A DNA stretch of 5,660 nt from an uncultured Hyphomicrobiales bacterium (lineage in GTDB: Bacteria > Pseudomonadota > Alphaproteobacteria > Rhizobiales > Beijerinckiaceae), in the NCBI GenBank assembly GCA_903916165.1, contig CAIWVR010000620.1, positions 1 through 5,660 on the forward strand, written 5' to 3'. The notes beneath the pieces were generated by a model that was not told the DNA's origin, ran no database searches, and saw only the letters and a list, made by a program, of their open reading frames with translations. Positions 5,452 through 5,660 of this stretch are shown here, in pieces (positions within the stretch are counted from its first letter, which is position 1; each line of letters starts with the position of its first letter). The position numbers were made by a program, and so were the translations under genes.

Positions 5452-5660
5452 ATGCCGCATTTCCGTATCGAGAGACGGCATCTGAAGGACGCGCGCTGGC
5501 CGGTGGCGGGCGTTGATGAGGCCGGGCGCGGTCCGCTCGCCGGCCCCGTGGCGGTGGCCGCCGTGATCCTCGATCCCGCCAATCTGCCGCGCGGGCTCAA
5601 CGATTCAAAACAGCTCGACGGAGCGGAACGCGAGCGGCTCTACAGCATCATCATGAAGAA
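5452..5660 (+). CDS. rnhB: Ribonuclease HII, N-terminal part, runs off right edge
   Basis: RNase HII cuts the RNA strand of RNA-DNA hybrids and incises at single ribonucleotides misincorporated in DNA, starting ribonucleotide excision repair. The visible 69 residues are [16 protein letters not shown], then [20 protein letters not shown] (17-36). That block contains the DEAGRG motif, with D22 and E23 as two of the metal-binding acidic residues. [18 protein letters not shown] (38-55) follows with the conserved DSK. Roughly the last two thirds of a protein of about 200-220 residues lies outside the window, including the remaining catalytic aspartates. The start at 5452 is the first ATG before the conserved core. 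Its ribosome binding site is weak (TTGGA at 5445-5449 is too close, AAGG at 5435-5438 too far), and the upstream frame stays open without a convincing start. Identity is certain; the start is moderately sure. Confidence 0.93.
   Translation, partial: MPHFRIERRHLKDARWPVAGVDEAGRGPLAGPVAVAAVILDPANLPRGLNDSKQLDGAERERLYSIIMK

Noticed and set aside
5282..5485. Small 67-codon open frame in the gap before rnhB
   Set aside because: It overlaps the rnhB start in another frame, has no convincing ribosome binding site and resembles no known protein.

Overview
The window is high-GC DNA from an alphaproteobacterium, most likely in the Hyphomicrobiales (Rhizobiales). The evidence is the GTTC-N7-GTTC LexA operator typical of Alphaproteobacteria, two intergenic palindromic mosaic repeats resembling rhizobial RIME-type elements, and protein signatures that look like those of rhizobia and their relatives. 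It looks chromosomal: no insertion sequence, integrase, CRISPR array, tRNA or rRNA was seen.

Layout. The left edge (1-577, minus) holds the first 192 residues of an electron transfer flavoprotein-ubiquinone oxidoreductase. A divergent gap (578-861) contains the first two-armed palindromic repeat. Three plus-strand genes follow: a family-4-like uracil-DNA glycosylase with an altered catalytic motif (862-1779), a YpfJ-type membrane-anchored neutral zinc metallopeptidase (1849-2760), and MoaB of molybdenum cofactor synthesis (2760-3311). The last two overlap by one base (TAATG), so they are probably translationally coupled. A second palindromic repeat (3326-3451) lies between convergent genes. 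After it comes a minus-strand gene for a degenerate glycosyltransferase-like protein (3462-3983).

Right part. An AT-rich divergent gap carries a good sigma70-like promoter with a LexA box over its -10 element (4041-4055). It drives a PA0069/SplB-like radical SAM protein (4083-5255) whose last five residues are QLSLF, the consensus beta sliding-clamp-binding pentapeptide. A 196-base gap with two inverted repeats leads to the start of rnhB, ribonuclease HII (5452 to the right edge).

How the genes relate. Three of the seven genes act on, or are inferred to act on, DNA integrity: the UDG homologue, the SOS-box radical SAM protein and RNase HII. The main lead is the radical SAM gene. A LexA operator at its promoter plus a clamp-binding tail on its product point to an SOS-induced enzyme recruited to replication or repair sites. 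The family has no established reaction, and the hydrogen-donor cysteine of true spore photoproduct lyase appears to be absent. All of this was read by eye, and no database search was run.
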